Source of the DNA: Pyrenula massariospora
Taxonomy: Eukaryota > Ascomycota > Eurotiomycetes > Pyrenulales > Pyrenulaceae
NCBI GenBank assembly: GCA_021030905.1
Contig: JAGFMI010000026.1
Location: 434,001-498,000 of the forward strand
Length of the DNA: 64,000 nucleotides
Reading direction: 5' to 3'
The notes beneath the pieces were generated by a model. That model was not told where the DNA came from. It ran no database searches and saw nothing but the letters and a program-made list of their open reading frames with translations. Positions 1 through 12,561 of the stretch are shown here, piece by piece. A program made the position numbers and the translations under genes. Each line of letters opens with the position of its first letter. Position 1 is the stretch's first letter.

Positions 1-2518
1 CCGCATCAGGGCCACCTTCAACCACGTTTTGTCTATTCCGCGCACGGGTTGTAGAAACACCAGTATCATGGTGTCCACGAGTGATCAGACCCTGCGACAT
101 ACCTACGTCCTCCGGTGCAACATCTAGTCTATCCCGTATGTGTTCTTTCTTCAAAAGCCTCAGCAGACTTTCGCAAAGTCGGTCTAACACCCATTCTGTT
201 TCGCTTTGGTCGCTTAGCATGGGGCTGTCTTCGCCAATCCAGTCCCAATTAATGACTCCATGTTCTTCCTCTTCTTCTTCCACTTCGCCAGAGCTCCCAC
301 TTGTGAAACGGATTAGACGAGTGAATTCGACCCAGTCTTCGTAATTATACCGTCGAGTACTTTTATGCACCAGATCATCGGCGGTTTTTCGAATGGCGAA
401 AGCAAGTTGGCGTGCCAGTTCACCTTCAGTAAGCGTTTCTTGGCGAGCAAGCTCATCGATAGAGGGAGTGGGGAGCTCGTTCTCGTCGAAGCCGGTCTCA
501 AAACCCTTCTTAATTCGCCGTTTCTCCGCCTTGCGCTGAAGCCAGTTCAGCAGCCAAGGATTCCGTAACATAAATTTTCGGTATATACCCTTCTTCGGTA
601 GAATTGTCCAATCTGCTAGTGTGAAAGTTCCTCGCTTGAAGGACGCAATGACTGTGTCGCCCATGTCTGAGATTAAGATGGTCATGGTAGGAACAGCTAT
701 CAGCGACCATAGAATGAAGAAAGGTTTTCCGGCATTGGACTTTGGAGATAGATCACCGTATCCTATTGTAAGGAGCGAGACGTAGCAAAAGTACAAGGCT
801 TGAAAATAACTGAGTTGCTGTGTTGGCGCTTCGGCTTGCCAGAACACAATTGCGCCGACACACCACAGTATACCAAAAGCCGTTACTGATATACTCAAAG
901 CAAACCATTTTTTGAACACGGATGTCGCCCTTTGAATGTCTCGCATTGCATCAAAACGATCTTTTTCCTCCCTCATGATTAGTACCTTAGGCTTCCGATT
1001 GCGAAGGGGAGCTTTCACTATCTTCATGGTCTTGTGGAAGGTCCCCGTGCGTTTCCCTCGTCTACCGATGTTTGGCTGGCTTGAATCGGCTTCCGCCTTT
1101 GGATTCTTGAATGTTACTGTCCGGCTGCTGCTTTGGAACTTCCGTGGATTGGAAGGAGAAGATATTGTAGGAATGCTTCCACTCTGGATCTGTTTCTCTA
1201 CGTCGCCTTCCGAAATTGTCACAGAACGTTTTAGAGTCATCTGGCGCCGCCTGTTGACATGCTTCTGTATCACTTTGTCTTGACCTAACTCCCCAGCAAA
1301 TCGATGGATACTGCTTACCATCAGACCCAAAATTATAATGCCACCGACAGAGTAAGGGAAGACTAGGCCACGACCCAGGTCGTTCGTAGAATAGAAGTCC
1401 CCAAACCCAACAGTCAGGATTGTAACGTCGCAAAAGTAGAGTGCATCTGCAAAGCTCCAAGGAAGGATGTTTGAGAAAACAGCGCCTCCTATCGCTAACC
1501 AGGCGAAGAACATCATGGTCTGTAAAATCAAGTTGCGTTGGTCATCGGTAAGGGTGAAATGCTGCGGATAGTGGCCTAAGACGTAACCGAGCATATTGAT
1601 CATGAGGATCATAGATGAGAACATGTAAAGGCATGCTGCGATAACAGCATGCCAGAATCCTTGAGAGTAGACGTCACTTGGACCGGGAGGAGCATATTTG
1701 TTCATGCAGATAGTGATGCCCATTAGGATGCCAGTGGCGGCATACCACAGAATAATGGTCATTGGTAGGGCAATAATGTACCTGACCGCTTTCGTGAAAT
1801 TAAAGAGAAGGAATAGGTTGCCAACGAATCCGCACACCAAGGACGCGATGTTCAGATCAATACACCATGCAGGGTCGTGATAGCCCACTGAAGTAGCATA
1901 TGCTGACGCTACTGGCTCTGGCTGTACGACGTGATTGCGCCATGAGGTGACGAGCGCAGCTATAGACATCACATTAGCCATGGGTCCCGCGGTTGCTGCT
2001 ATTAGAGGAATGGCCGTGGAAGCGAACCACCAGTCTCTGGGTATAAGTTAGTAGATGCTAGATTAAAGCATATTGTCATGTTCCTGTGCCTACTGTGGTT
2101 CATTGTCCTCGCTCGGCCTTAGTCGGAAGACGCCAAAGGTAGTCGCTCTTCGCCCTTGGCCTTCCACTGACTCCTCTTTTTCATTGACGTCGACAGTAGC
2201 TGAATCTGTCGGACTCTGTACCTCCGCACTGGTAGACACCGTATTCTCAACGATGAGTTCCTCGTGATCGTCGTTCTGCTCATTCTCCGTACCTCTCACA
2301 ACGTCTTTCTGCTCCCCCCGCCGTGACAGAGGTTTCTCAGTCTGGGCGTATGGCTTTTCTTCCTCTTCCGAAGAAGCCATGACATTATGACCCTCCCGCC
2401 CTGCTTTTTGCGCTTCCACATCCGCCGACACGGGCCATTTTGACTCTTCCAGCCCTGAATCGCCTTCTTCGCGGTCTAGGCGCGCTGGTGGGCTTGGTGT
2501 CTGCAGCCGTGTTGCCAT
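1..2518 (-). CDS. TOK1: TOK-type outward-rectifying K+ channel, C-terminus cut by window edge
   Basis: Predicted plasma-membrane potassium channel of the fungal two-pore-domain TOK family, which lets K+ out on depolarisation. Two exons are seen: 2518-2094 (about 142 residues, acidic and disordered N-terminus) and 2036 to the left edge. The intron at 2037-2093 has a TACTAAC branch site and a CCCAG acceptor. Exon 2 starts with DWWFAS and carries several hydrophobic segments. It holds both pore loops: TVGFGD (about 1400-1417) and, after a basic cytoplasmic linker, TIGYGD (about 750-770). Two different selectivity filters and a long cytoplasmic tail with an acidic Glu run are usual for TOK channels. 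The frame stays open to base 1, so the stop codon lies outside the window. Splice sites are read by eye; the family call is very secure. Confidence 0.93.
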
Positions 2519-3209
2519 CGGTAGCGCACATCATCGTAGTCGCTGTCGTGGGTATTATCGTTTCATGATACTGCCGTCATATCCACTTGATGTAGGAGTA
2601 CGATCTGTAGGGACACTATCCAACAAATTGTTTGATTAGTGGCACCTCGGAGGAATGGACAGAAACGTGATTCACAATTAGCTGAGCATCAGAAATTGGT
2701 CAGTATTAACGATAGATGGATAATGAAAGAAGTTGACGAGAACGTGAAAGCATCGCGAATGCATGGTTGGTAAAGTGATAACGCTTTGGCTTGCCGACGG
2801 CGGCCGTCCTCCTTCGTCATGGCAGGCGGAAGCGACCGGTCGTGGGGCTCAAGGGCCTAGAATGTTGGCGACCCGCGGAGTACGTCAAGGACACCATACA
2901 ATCACGTCCATTGCAAAGATATGGGCTGTTGGCAGATCTTTGGTTTCCTAAAAAATTGGCTAAAACTCGGCCGAAGCCTGCGAATGGCCGTGCAGATCGC
3001 TCCAGGGTCAAATAAGATTCACCTTGACCCTGGTGCGAATTGCAAATGGCTCCACCGTCCTTATCATGGGCATTGGCTTCAAATGTTGATATATAGAAGA
3101 ATCATCTCAAGGCGGACAAATTCAGCTTCATCCTTTCAATTGAACATGCTCAGAATATTTCACATTAAGTCTAGATCTATGCAAAAACATGCAACCAGCC
3201 GTGCCCATG
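2519..3209. other. Intergenic region between TOK1 and SPF1
   Basis: Upstream region of TOK1 and downstream region of SPF1, both on the minus strand. Short open frames here have no recognisable protein content. I see no RNA gene or repeat. Confidence 0.5.
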
Positions 3210-6200
3210 CTATTTCGAGCCTGGCACATATGTCCCATTGGCCTTTTCTATGGCAATGTCTTTCTCTGCCTGAACCTTGGCTGCTTCTTCTTGCCTTCTC
3301 CTGTCTGCCAACTCGATCTGCTCAGGCCGCCGTTGTGCGATATCCTTCGGCCGGTAGTCACTGAACGCAGACTTGAGCACCTTCTCCACAACCCAGCAGC
3401 CGCAGTAGTCCAGTACCATCAGGGCTGTCAAAGTCATCTTAAATTCCTGGGTGAAGGGGACCAGGCGCAGTCTCTCGTTGAGTTCGGGGATGAACTCGAT
3501 ACTCGCTGAGAATGCGACGAATGAGCAGCCGAGAAGCCCCCAATACATCCCTCGATTCTCCTTGATGCTTTCTCGGAAAGGTCGACCTTGATAATTGATC
3601 GCAAACGTCGAAACCTGTTGGATTAATTGTAGTAGGTACACGGCGCTGTTGAGCAAGTTGGGCTCAAATTCCTTCTCGAGATCCACGTTATCCTCCCGTG
3701 GCGCGATAGTGTACACGTACTGTGAAAGGTATATCAATGTCGCGATGTGGATTGCAAACTGCCCTAAAATAGAACCAATGATGTAGAAGTTGAAAATCTT
3801 CGGCTGCGGCCGCTCTTTGGAGAGAGCTTCAACTGGCTAGGCTTCCGTTAGTGAAAAGTCGTCACATTGTGGAAAATTCTCACCTTTGCCCTTGATATTG
3901 ACAGAAAGCATACCGACATCAACATGCCGCTAATAGTGACTTGCCCATCACCAAACTTGATCCCGTCCAGGTAGATGACAGACAGACTGTAGGCGCTGAT
4001 CAGGCAATTCAGAGCTAGAATTTTGTACATCTGGACCGTCGCAACCAGCGTACAACGACCTTGACGAATAATATTTGGAATAGCAACAACGTTCGCAAGT
4101 TTGCTCGTAAACGGCGCAGCTACAGAAGCGTCTCCTAGCTTAATAGTCGGAGGTTCACTGTCATCAATCTCTGCTTGCATCATGGATTGTGTAATCTTGT
4201 CCGCGAAGCCGGCCGCCTTTTGCTGTGCTTGTCTCTGCCTTTGTTGCTGGGGCGTGAGGTTTGAATTTGCTTCCTGCAAAGCTTGAGCGCCGGGGGAAGT
4301 AATGGTAGGTATTGAACCATTTGACTTGTCTTGCGCTTCTGAGCTGGCGGCAATTGCCGCTGCTGCTCCTCTCCTTTCAGCCTGAGCCTGCATTGCCTTT
4401 TCGTAATGTGGATTTGAAGGACCTGGCGGATAGAGATGCGCAATAGCAGCAGGCACCGGAGGCTGGGGCTGATTGAAACGAGACATTAGTTGGCACTGCT
4501 TTTCGTAGATTTCTTTCATCTTCGTGTTCCTGAAATGCTCCGCAATCTTGTTGAGATCATCCTGCGAGCCATTCAAAAGAGCCACACCGACATGTGCTTG
4601 TTTCAAGGCGCCAACATCGTTCGTCCCATCCCCGCACATAAGTGTAGTGTAGCCAGCCTCTTTCATACCAAGCAGAATTTCTTCCTTTTGCTTTGGTGAT
4701 ACACGTGCATATACCCAGGTATGCCGTAAAAGAGTTTTCAAAGCTTTTTGATCTTTGAATTTGGTCAAAGCGTAACCTGTCATGCATAGGTCTTTGGTAC
4801 GAAGGATCTCAGAATCAATATCCTTGCTAGGATCTACGGAAATATTGGTCTTATCGTCGATACTCCGCCAAACTAATTTCTCGCCGCTTTCGTCATGTTC
4901 GGGGGCATCCAGAATAAGTACCTCGCGGTCGATAATCTCAACTTGCCGCGCAACGTGACATGCGGTAAGTGGATTATCACCGGTGATCATAACAACACGG
5001 TGGCTACTATCGTTCAACATGCGTACAGAGCTGACAGCATCATCCTTGAGAGGGCATTGTAGAACAAGGAAGCCGGCGAAGTGGAGATCGCACTCCACCT
5101 CCTCTCGCTTCAATTCATTGATTCGCTTCTGCGTAATTTCTGCGTCAGTCGAAAGATATTTATATCCTAGAGCTAGAACACGAGCTCCATTCCGAGTGAA
5201 ATACTTGAAAGTCTCTTCGTACTTGGGCGGCGTATTGATCAACATCTTTCGTATAGTTTCAGGGGCGCCCTTGACACTAGCGAGAGTGCTCCTGGACCTT
5301 TTAGAGGGTGTAAGAACAGTAGCAACAGAGCTTTGCCGCTTCAGGGCGGACGAAAATTGGAATCGTCTTTTGATCTGGACTATATCGGACGCAGAGCCTG
5401 GATTGGCGTTGGCCTTATTAGCCGATGGGGATTTGCTGGTCAATGTGTCATTTTTTCCCAACGTCCACCCAAGGGACGTTAAAGTCGCCTTCTCCATTGG
5501 ATCACCAACTATGTCTCCCTCATCCAACTTCACAAGGGCATGAGCCGTTGCAAGGACCAAGGTGGTTTCTCGACCGACGCTTTCGACCTTTAGAAGGTTG
5601 CTTTGAGCGCCATCTGGCTCGGTGACAGTAGCTGACTTGCCTAACGTCAGGCCTCCAATACCGTCGACGACCAAATCTTCCCCAGTCAATGTCCCAGTCT
5701 TGTCAAAGCAGGCGATATCAACACGACCAGCAAATGGGATGCGAAAGGGCTCCGTGCAGAAGATTGCAAACCGGCTAAGAGCTGCCAGACTGGTATTGAC
5801 AGCTAGCGAAAGCTCCATGGGCAGTTCAGGAGGAACAACACTGGTGACGATAAGTACGCAATCCAACAAAAGCTTTGATCGTTTTCGGTCTTTGGATACA
5901 CCCTCTTGCCAGACATACCATGAAGCAGCAAGCGCGAATATAAGAAGAAATAGGATGAAGAGTAGGGCCTCAGCATTGTTCGCAGAAACGCGTTCGGTGG
6001 AATAAATCATCGTCCTTACCAAGCTGCCCTGGCTGGTTTCGAAGCCTGTTTTCACAACCACAGCCATTGCGCCATTATCTGGCGGCGGAGGGACGCCAGA
6101 AGAGAGAGCTGGCACATTCTCAGGGTCGTCGGAGCCGGCACTTCCATGAGTGACCTGAAGTACTTTCGTACCACCATACAGAAAGGCAGTTTTGTCCAGG

Positions 6201-7257
6201 CCATCTGGCTCAATAGTGGCGCCGGCTAGCCTGAGCTGTATGGAGTCTTTGAGCAAAGGCGTACTCTCTCCAGACAACATTGCTTCGTTCACAATAGCAG
6301 TACCTTCCACCAGGAGCATATCACACGCCACTCCGCTATCTTCTTTTGTCCGGCTCACTGACGCGAGGTCCCCCGGCAATAGATTATCACTTTTGATCTC
6401 AATCCAATTTCGTTCACGATATACCCAAATATCGTAAGGCTTAATACTCATCCCTCGGAACTCGTTCAATGTCCGCTGTCGTTGCCACACCACGGTGCTC
6501 TCGAAGGCAACAAGCATGAATAGTGTAAAAAGAGAATAATACCAATATTCATCGAGTAGCCACAGCCCGACGCAGAAAACTTGGAAGACAAAGAATGGTG
6601 CCACGGCATGTTCTTGAAACAACTCAATGAAGGTGGGCACAGGAATGTCGAACGTATTATCGCCATAGTACTGGTGAACGCGGCTAATCTCAGGTTTGCT
6701 TGTCAGTCCCTCTGATTTTTGAAACTCTCCAAGAGATGGCTTCTTTTCAGCGTCCAGCGCATATTGTAATGGTGCAAAGTATTTTTTCTCTGGATAGTAC
6801 TGGAATTTTCTTTTTTGAAATTGAAACCACGTGGTCACTTTCGATCCGGTGCGCTCACGATGTATCTTGGAGATTGCCGCTGACCCGGCGTTCGTGATGG
6901 GAATGACTTTGATTAGCTGTGCCGTCTGGACGTCTCTGGCGCTACTGGCCGTGAATCGGGCGTCAAGATTCACATTCCATTTTGTCATCAGCCAGAGTAA
7001 CGACTGGATTGTAGTGATAGCCGCAACATAGACAAATGTCCATTCTTGTCCCCCAATATATCGATCATACAGATCCGGCGAAGCCCAGAAGGCAAGTAGA
7101 GCCGGCCATATTATCGTGAACGGGAAAATGTACCAGTGGAGTGTAAGTGGGAGAGGATTGTGTAGCGAGGCTGACTCGATCTGCGGATTCTCCACTAAGC
7201 GTGTCCTAGAGTATGTAAGAGACCAACACTCATCGAAGTGGCTCACAAGACTTACAT
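3210..7257 (-). CDS. SPF1: P5A-type ATPase Spf1 (ER transmembrane-helix dislocase)
   Basis: Endoplasmic-reticulum P5A ATPase; family members remove mis-inserted or mistargeted helices from the ER membrane. Model: 7257-7256, 7205-3884 and 3836-3210, giving 1316 aa, near the usual family length. Diagnostic P5A block PPELPMELSLAVN, phosphorylation loop DKTGTLTGEDL (Asp about 502), MCGDGTNDVGALK hinge and a hydrophobic C-terminal bundle are all present. The 47-nt intron at 3837-3883 has GTGAGA, CACTAAC and CTAG. The 5' intron at 7206-7255 begins GTAAGT right after the AT of the start codon, so splicing rebuilds ATG as AT+G and gives MTRLVENPQIE, which fits the usual start of Spf1 proteins. Unspliced reading from 7369 would add an unrelated leader. 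In-frame upstream ATGs exist at 7629 and 7590. It is head-to-head with the GlnRS gene. Confidence 0.93.
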
Positions 7258-7662
7258 CGTGGCCAGCCAGGAAAAGGTTAGGGAGTAGGACCTCGGGTTT
7301 CGTCCTAAATCTGGCGAAGTGTTTCCATCGCTTCTCCCAGCATACAAGACTTGAGACAGAAAGCCCCAATCGGCTGTTTTGTAATTTAGTGTCCGAATGC
7401 GACAGGAGACCGAGAATTGGTAGAATGCGTGGTTTAGTGGATTATGCGGACCTGTGTCGCCTCGCGAAGCAGATTTGTCGGCACACTTTCCACTTTCCAC
7501 TTTCCTGACACCGCGTCGGGTCGGAATTGGAGGCTTGGCATCGATAGCCGCGGTAGGCGCGTTAAAGATGGAGAGATGAGTCAAATCCATGCCTCGTTGC
7601 TTCTCGCTTTCACTCCTCGAACAATACATTCTCGCTTTTTATTACTTCATTTCTGACCCAAG
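7258..7662. promoter_or_regulatory. Divergent promoter SPF1 / GLN4
   Basis: About 400 bp separate the start codons of two divergent housekeeping genes. No clear TATA box is visible. A pyrimidine-rich stretch (about 7603-7650) precedes the GlnRS start. A minus-strand open frame covers 7629-7252 in frame with SPF1 but has no Spf1-like content. Confidence 0.5.
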
Positions 7663-9648
7663 ATGACCGAAGTAGACGAGAAAACAGCTCTACCTGAGCG
7701 GCTGAAGGAAAGCGTAGCTGAGGCGAAAGAAACCGTCGCTGCGGCAGTGATTCCCAAGAAGCAGAAAGAACCAAAGAAGCCCAGGGAGCCGAAACATCCT
7801 AAATCTAAGACTACATCTGCTCCAAAAAAGGAGACAGCACCTGCCGCTCCGACAGGTCCTATGGATCCTGAGGCCATGTTCAGGGAAGGTTGGCTGAAGT
7901 CCGTTTATGCGGAAAATCCTGCAGGAGAGGTCTTCACTCGTTTCCCTCCAGAACCAAATGGATATCTCCATATCGGACATAGCAAAGCCATCGCGGTCAA
8001 TTTTGGATTTGCTCGATATCATGGTGGCAAATGCTATCTGAGATATGATGACACTAACCCTGAGGCTGAGGAAGAGCGATATTTCTCATCAATCAAAGAG
8101 ATCATCGAGTGGCTCGGATTTACGCCCTACAAAATCACGCATTCAAGTGATAACTTCGACCGCCTGTACGAACTAGCTGAACAACTCATTAAAGATGATG
8201 GCGCCTATGTCTGCCATTGTACTGATGAGGAAGTCAAGCTCCAGCGTGGTGGTGCCAACCATGGAGAGCGTTATGCTTGCTCTCATCGCAATCGTCCCAC
8301 AGAAGAATCATTGGCTGAATTTAGAGCCATGAGGGACGGCAAGTATAAGCCCAAGGAAGCCTTTCTCCGAATGAAACAGGACATCAAGAGTGGAAATCCA
8401 AACATGTGGGACCTTGCCGCATATCGAGTATTAGATGCAGCTCACCACAAGACTGGGGACAAGTGGAAAATATACCCAACTTATGACTTTACCCATTGTC
8501 TTTGCGACAGCTTTGAGGGCATCACCCACTCCATGTGTACAGTAGAATTTCAGCTGGCAAGGGAGTCTTATGAATGGCTCTGTGATGCAGTACGAGTCTA
8601 TAAGCCAATGCAGCGGGAGTAAGTTTTTTCCCCTGCAATAATAATGGCGGCTAACTTGTGAAGGTACGGCCGTCTCAACGTTTCAGGGACCATCACCTCA
8701 AAACGAAAGATCGCAAAGCTAGTCGAAGAAGGACACGTTCGCGACTGGGACGATCCAAGACTCTACACCTTAGTCGCTCTTCGCAGAAGGGGTGTGCCTC
8801 CTGGTGCAATTCTGTCGTTTGTGAGCGAGCTTGGTGTTTCAACGGCATTGACAAGTATTCAAACATCCCGACTAGAACAGACTGTCCGGAAGTATCTTGA
8901 AATGACAGTTCCCCGATTGATGCTGGTCTTAGATCCTATCCCTGTAATTATCGACAATCTGCCAGATGATTACATTGAGGAAGTAGAGATGCCGTTCGCT
9001 CCGAAAGACCCCGCGATGGGCTCTCACATGCTCCCTTTCACAAAAACAATTTACATCGACCGCAGCGACTTCCGCGAGGTTGACAGCAAGGATTTCTTCA
9101 GACTGGCCCCTGGCAAAGCTGTTGGTTTGCTCAAAGTGCCATTCCCCATCAAAGCAAACTCTTTCAAGAAAGACGACGCCACTGGACTTGTGACTGAGAT
9201 TTATGCCACCTACGAGAAGCCGGATGAGGGGACCACCTTTAAGAAACCCAAAACATACATTCAGTGGGTCGGGCAATCAGAAAAGCATAAAACCCCAATC
9301 AAAGCTGAAGTTCGCCTGTTCAACTCGCTCTTCAAATCCGAGAACCCTAGCGCGGCAGAAGGGGGCTTCCTGAACGACCTCGCAGAAGGTAGTGAGCACG
9401 TTTATACAAACGCAATGGTTGAGGTTGGTCTCGACGAGGTTCGTCGGCGAGCACCATGGCCAGAAGAAGCAGGCGAAAGGTCCCTGAAGGAGGAGGACTC
9501 ATCCAATGCAAAGAAGCCTGGATTTGAAACGGTGCGGTTCCAGGGGCTTCGCGTGGCCTACTTCTGTCTGGATAAAGACACAGAAGGGGAAAAGATAGTC
9601 CTGAACAGGATCGTAAGTCTCAAAGAGGACTCTGGCAAGGCGACGTGA
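7663..9648 (+). CDS. GLN4: Glutaminyl-tRNA synthetase, cytoplasmic
   Basis: Class I aminoacyl-tRNA synthetase that charges tRNA-Gln. Exons 7663-8618 and 8664-9648 encode 646 aa; the 45-nt intron (8619-8663) has GTAAGT, GGCTAAC and an AAG acceptor. After a Lys/Ala/Pro-rich N-terminal linker (residues 1-75) come the [12 protein letters not shown] signature (HIGH at about 103-106), [25 protein letters not shown] and TSKRK (about 330-334), the equivalent of KMSKS. These blocks are typical of eukaryotic GlnRS rather than GluRS. The C-terminal beta-barrel anticodon-binding part runs from about residue 390. The protein lacks the long N-terminal domain of yeast Gln4. The start fits: CCAAGATGACC context and no upstream in-frame ATG of interest. 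Confidence 0.95.
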
Positions 9649-10019
9649 TCAACATTCAAGCATGGCGTTATGATAGTATGAAGTTAGGCGTCTAATGATA
9701 GACTCGGAGAAGTGGCGCATGACCTTGCCTCAAGTTTGTTGTATCAGGCATATCACCCGCATCGTATCGGACTTGAATATCATAGATCACGACTAAACGC
9801 TTATTTAACTTGGTAACGCTCGCATGATATCCTAGTTTAATAACATTCGTGGTGTAACATCGCCTAATCGTTTCAGCCTGGTTGATTGGAGTAGACACCT
9901 CGGAAACGAGCGAGACAAACCACGCCGCAACTGTTTCGGAGGCAGAAGGCTCCACATTAGCCGCAACGCTCAACCCATGCAAATGCTGCACATCTGGGGA
10001 GCTATTCGCGCTTCCAATG
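9649..10019. other. Intergenic region GLN4 / VAC1
   Basis: Short tandem-gene spacer holding the GLN4 terminator region and VAC1 promoter. An in-frame ATG at 9882 would lengthen VAC1 by 46 residues, but the conserved start lies at 10020. Nothing else is seen. Confidence 0.45.
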
Positions 10020-12129
10020 ATGTCAAAAAGGACTCTCGGAGGCGGTAGAGTCCTTGGAAATAATAAGAACCTCTCCCCGGCTGGACCCTCTCCCCGACCG
10101 ACAAGCACCCCCCGATCGCCATCTGCGAGTACCCTCTCACTCAACTCACAAACATCGACGCCCCCCTCATCGGAGAGTCAGGATATCGCTTCTCGAATTT
10201 CCCTGGATCATGCAGACTCTGTCGCCTCTCAGGCGGCGGCGGCGGCCAGTGCCCGCATGGTCTGCCCAATATGTAACGATGAAATGGTACATTGGCGAGC
10301 GGACCTCACCTTCGTGACAAGCTGCTAAGCATTTTGCAGGTCACCCTTCTTCAGCTGAATCGGTATGTCTACTACGGTGCGTCCTAATACGAGAAATTGA
10401 CGTGGCTAGACATCTCGACGACGTCCACAAGAACCTCGAAGATGACAAGCAAGATGAGATCCAGGATTGGTTCAAGACCCAGATGGTCAAAGCTAAGCGC
10501 TTTCAGCCGCTCGCCGTGTTAAATCAAAAGCTTAAGGGTCTGGACGTGTTCGAATCAAATAACGAACCAGACCAATTCTTCAACATCCGTCCCGCCAGCA
10601 ATGGCAGCTCTGCACCTCCCGAGCCCCCACGACCACCACCTCCTGACCCGGACGAAGTCGTTAGTCGAGCCCACTGGCAGAGGCGGGGACCTCATGATGT
10701 GTGTTCAGAGCCTATGTGTGGAAAAAGATTATATTCCTCTACGAATGGCAGCGTCAACTGCAGGCATTGTGGCAAGCTTTTCTGTGACGAACATACCATG
10801 TACCAAATGAAACTGTCAAGGGCTGCGCAGCATGAGCCAGTTAGAGGGCTGTGGTGTAGGGTTTGTGAGACCTGTTACAAATCTCGCCCAGGCTACAATG
10901 ATCATCATGGGCTTGAAAGAGATCACACGAAGGATTTCAAGGAGCTAAGGAGAAGAACTGTGGACAAAGCCTTCTTGGAACTCTCAAGGCTGGAAAAGAG
11001 ACTCACAAAGCTTACGCAGCTTCTGGCAAACGCACCTTCAGACCAGGCTGGTATAGTCCAAAATAAACGTTGGTCCTTGTCATGGGGTCAAACGGATCCT
11101 CGAAAAGCCCTGGAGCAGTCAGTTGTAACCTGGCAGGACGATGTCACTGTTCCCCGATGTCCGTACTGCCAGCAAGAATTCGCACCTTACACATTTCGAC
11201 GGCACCACTGTAGAACATGCGGGAAAGTGGTTTGCGGCGATCCTATGACCGGCTGCTCTACCGAAGTAGGGTTGAACGTCGATGCTGAGACCAATCCCAA
11301 CACCTCAGACAAGGAAAAGACACCAACGGTTAAACAAATACCGATTGACGTTCGTATGTGCAAAGATTGCAAAGCCACATTATTTGATAAGCGAGACTTT
11401 GCTGCTACCGCAACGCAACCCTCCCCATTCACAAGAGCTTACGATAACCTCGTCCAATTCGAAAGGGGCATCCGCCTCCTTTTACCCAAGTTCCAGAAAC
11501 ATCTCACTGCGCTTCAGGATCCCGACAAACCGCCCCCACCAAATCTTATCACTGATGCCTCCAAAACTCGCAAACGCCTCATGGATTCCTTCACCCAATA
11601 CGATATCGCCGCTCGCCGCATTCGCGACATGCCTAGTGATTCCCCCACGCAACAAAAACTCCAAAAAGCCATCTACCAACAAGCCTCCAACTTCCTCCAC
11701 CTACATATGCTCCCGTTGAAGACCTTGCCCAAAATCCTCAAGCACGCCACTCCCCACGGCTCTGCCACGCTGCACCCACCAAATTCCGCATCTCCCCTAC
11801 CCACTCCCCTCCCACGGCCGAATACCTCCGCCCTTGCCTCCATCAACTACAACGCTCGCGTCTCAACTCCCTCAATCCTGTCCTCAAACTCTTCTCAGAT
11901 CTCTGCCCTCGAAGCGGAGGAAAAATCCCTTCGTGAGCGTCTGATCGTGCTAGAAGAGCAGCGATTCTTTGTCCAGGAGATGATGGCTAGCGCCAGTAAG
12001 CGGCGAAAGTTTGATGAACTTGAGGCGCTTAGGGGAAATGAGGTAGACCTGGGGAGGGAGATTGATGGTGTGCAGGGGCAGTTGGCGCAGTTGGATTTCA
12101 AGGGAGCGTACACAGGAATAGGGAATTGA
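10020..12129 (+). CDS. VAC1: Vac1/Pep7-like FYVE-domain endosomal Rab effector
   Basis: Tethering factor of Golgi-to-endosome traffic; yeast Vac1/Pep7 binds PtdIns3P, the Rab Vps21 and the SM protein Vps45. Exons 10020-10286, 10340-10362 and 10410-12129 give 669 aa. A C2H2 finger (C82, C85, H98, H103) is assembled across a 23-nt microexon. A degenerate first FYVE-like zinc region follows (HDVCSEPMCGKRL to CRVCETC, about 210-280). The second FYVE is canonical, with WQDD, RRHHCRTCGKVVC and VRMCKDC. The C-terminus ends in a helical Rab-binding region (EEKSLRERLIVLEEQR). The start MSKRTLGGGRVLG is the conserved N-terminus; the ATG at 10017 lies directly before it. Introns are 53 and 47 nt. Confidence 0.93.
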
Positions 12130-12561
12130 GAGTGGCAACTCGGGGTTGGTGCTGCGGCATAGCATGTTATTCGGGGAATGCATTAAACGCATGCTGTTTT
12201 TGTCCATATATGGCTGCGTTCATTTTCACGACGAGCGAGATGAGCAATGACTTGATGTTTGAAAAATGCTCTTTCAAGAAAGGGTTAGACTATTAGAGTG
12301 ATCCTGTGATCGCATTGCACTTCGAGCTTGACCATGCCCAACGAGTGGATATTATCAAAAGTCACCAAAGCGCCATTCAACCGATGCTGAAGACGCCATG
12401 TTCCAAGTAATCTTACATACCCAAGTCTGGTATTGCGTCATCCCAATGATCTTACATGGCTTTTATCATGCGTTGCAACCGTCACGTAAAGAGCCGTTAT
12501 AATCATACCGCGGCCCACGACTCATGGTATACAAGGTGGAACCGAGCCTTTCTTTCTCTCG
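12130..12561. other. Intergenic region between convergent genes
   Basis: Lies between the 3' ends of VAC1 (plus) and a small minus-strand gene. No open frame or repeat of note. Confidence 0.45.

Noticed and set aside
1062-1460. Minus-strand open frame of 132 codons inside TOK1
   Set aside because: It overlaps the pore region of TOK1 in another frame; the TVGFGD-bearing frame is the real one.
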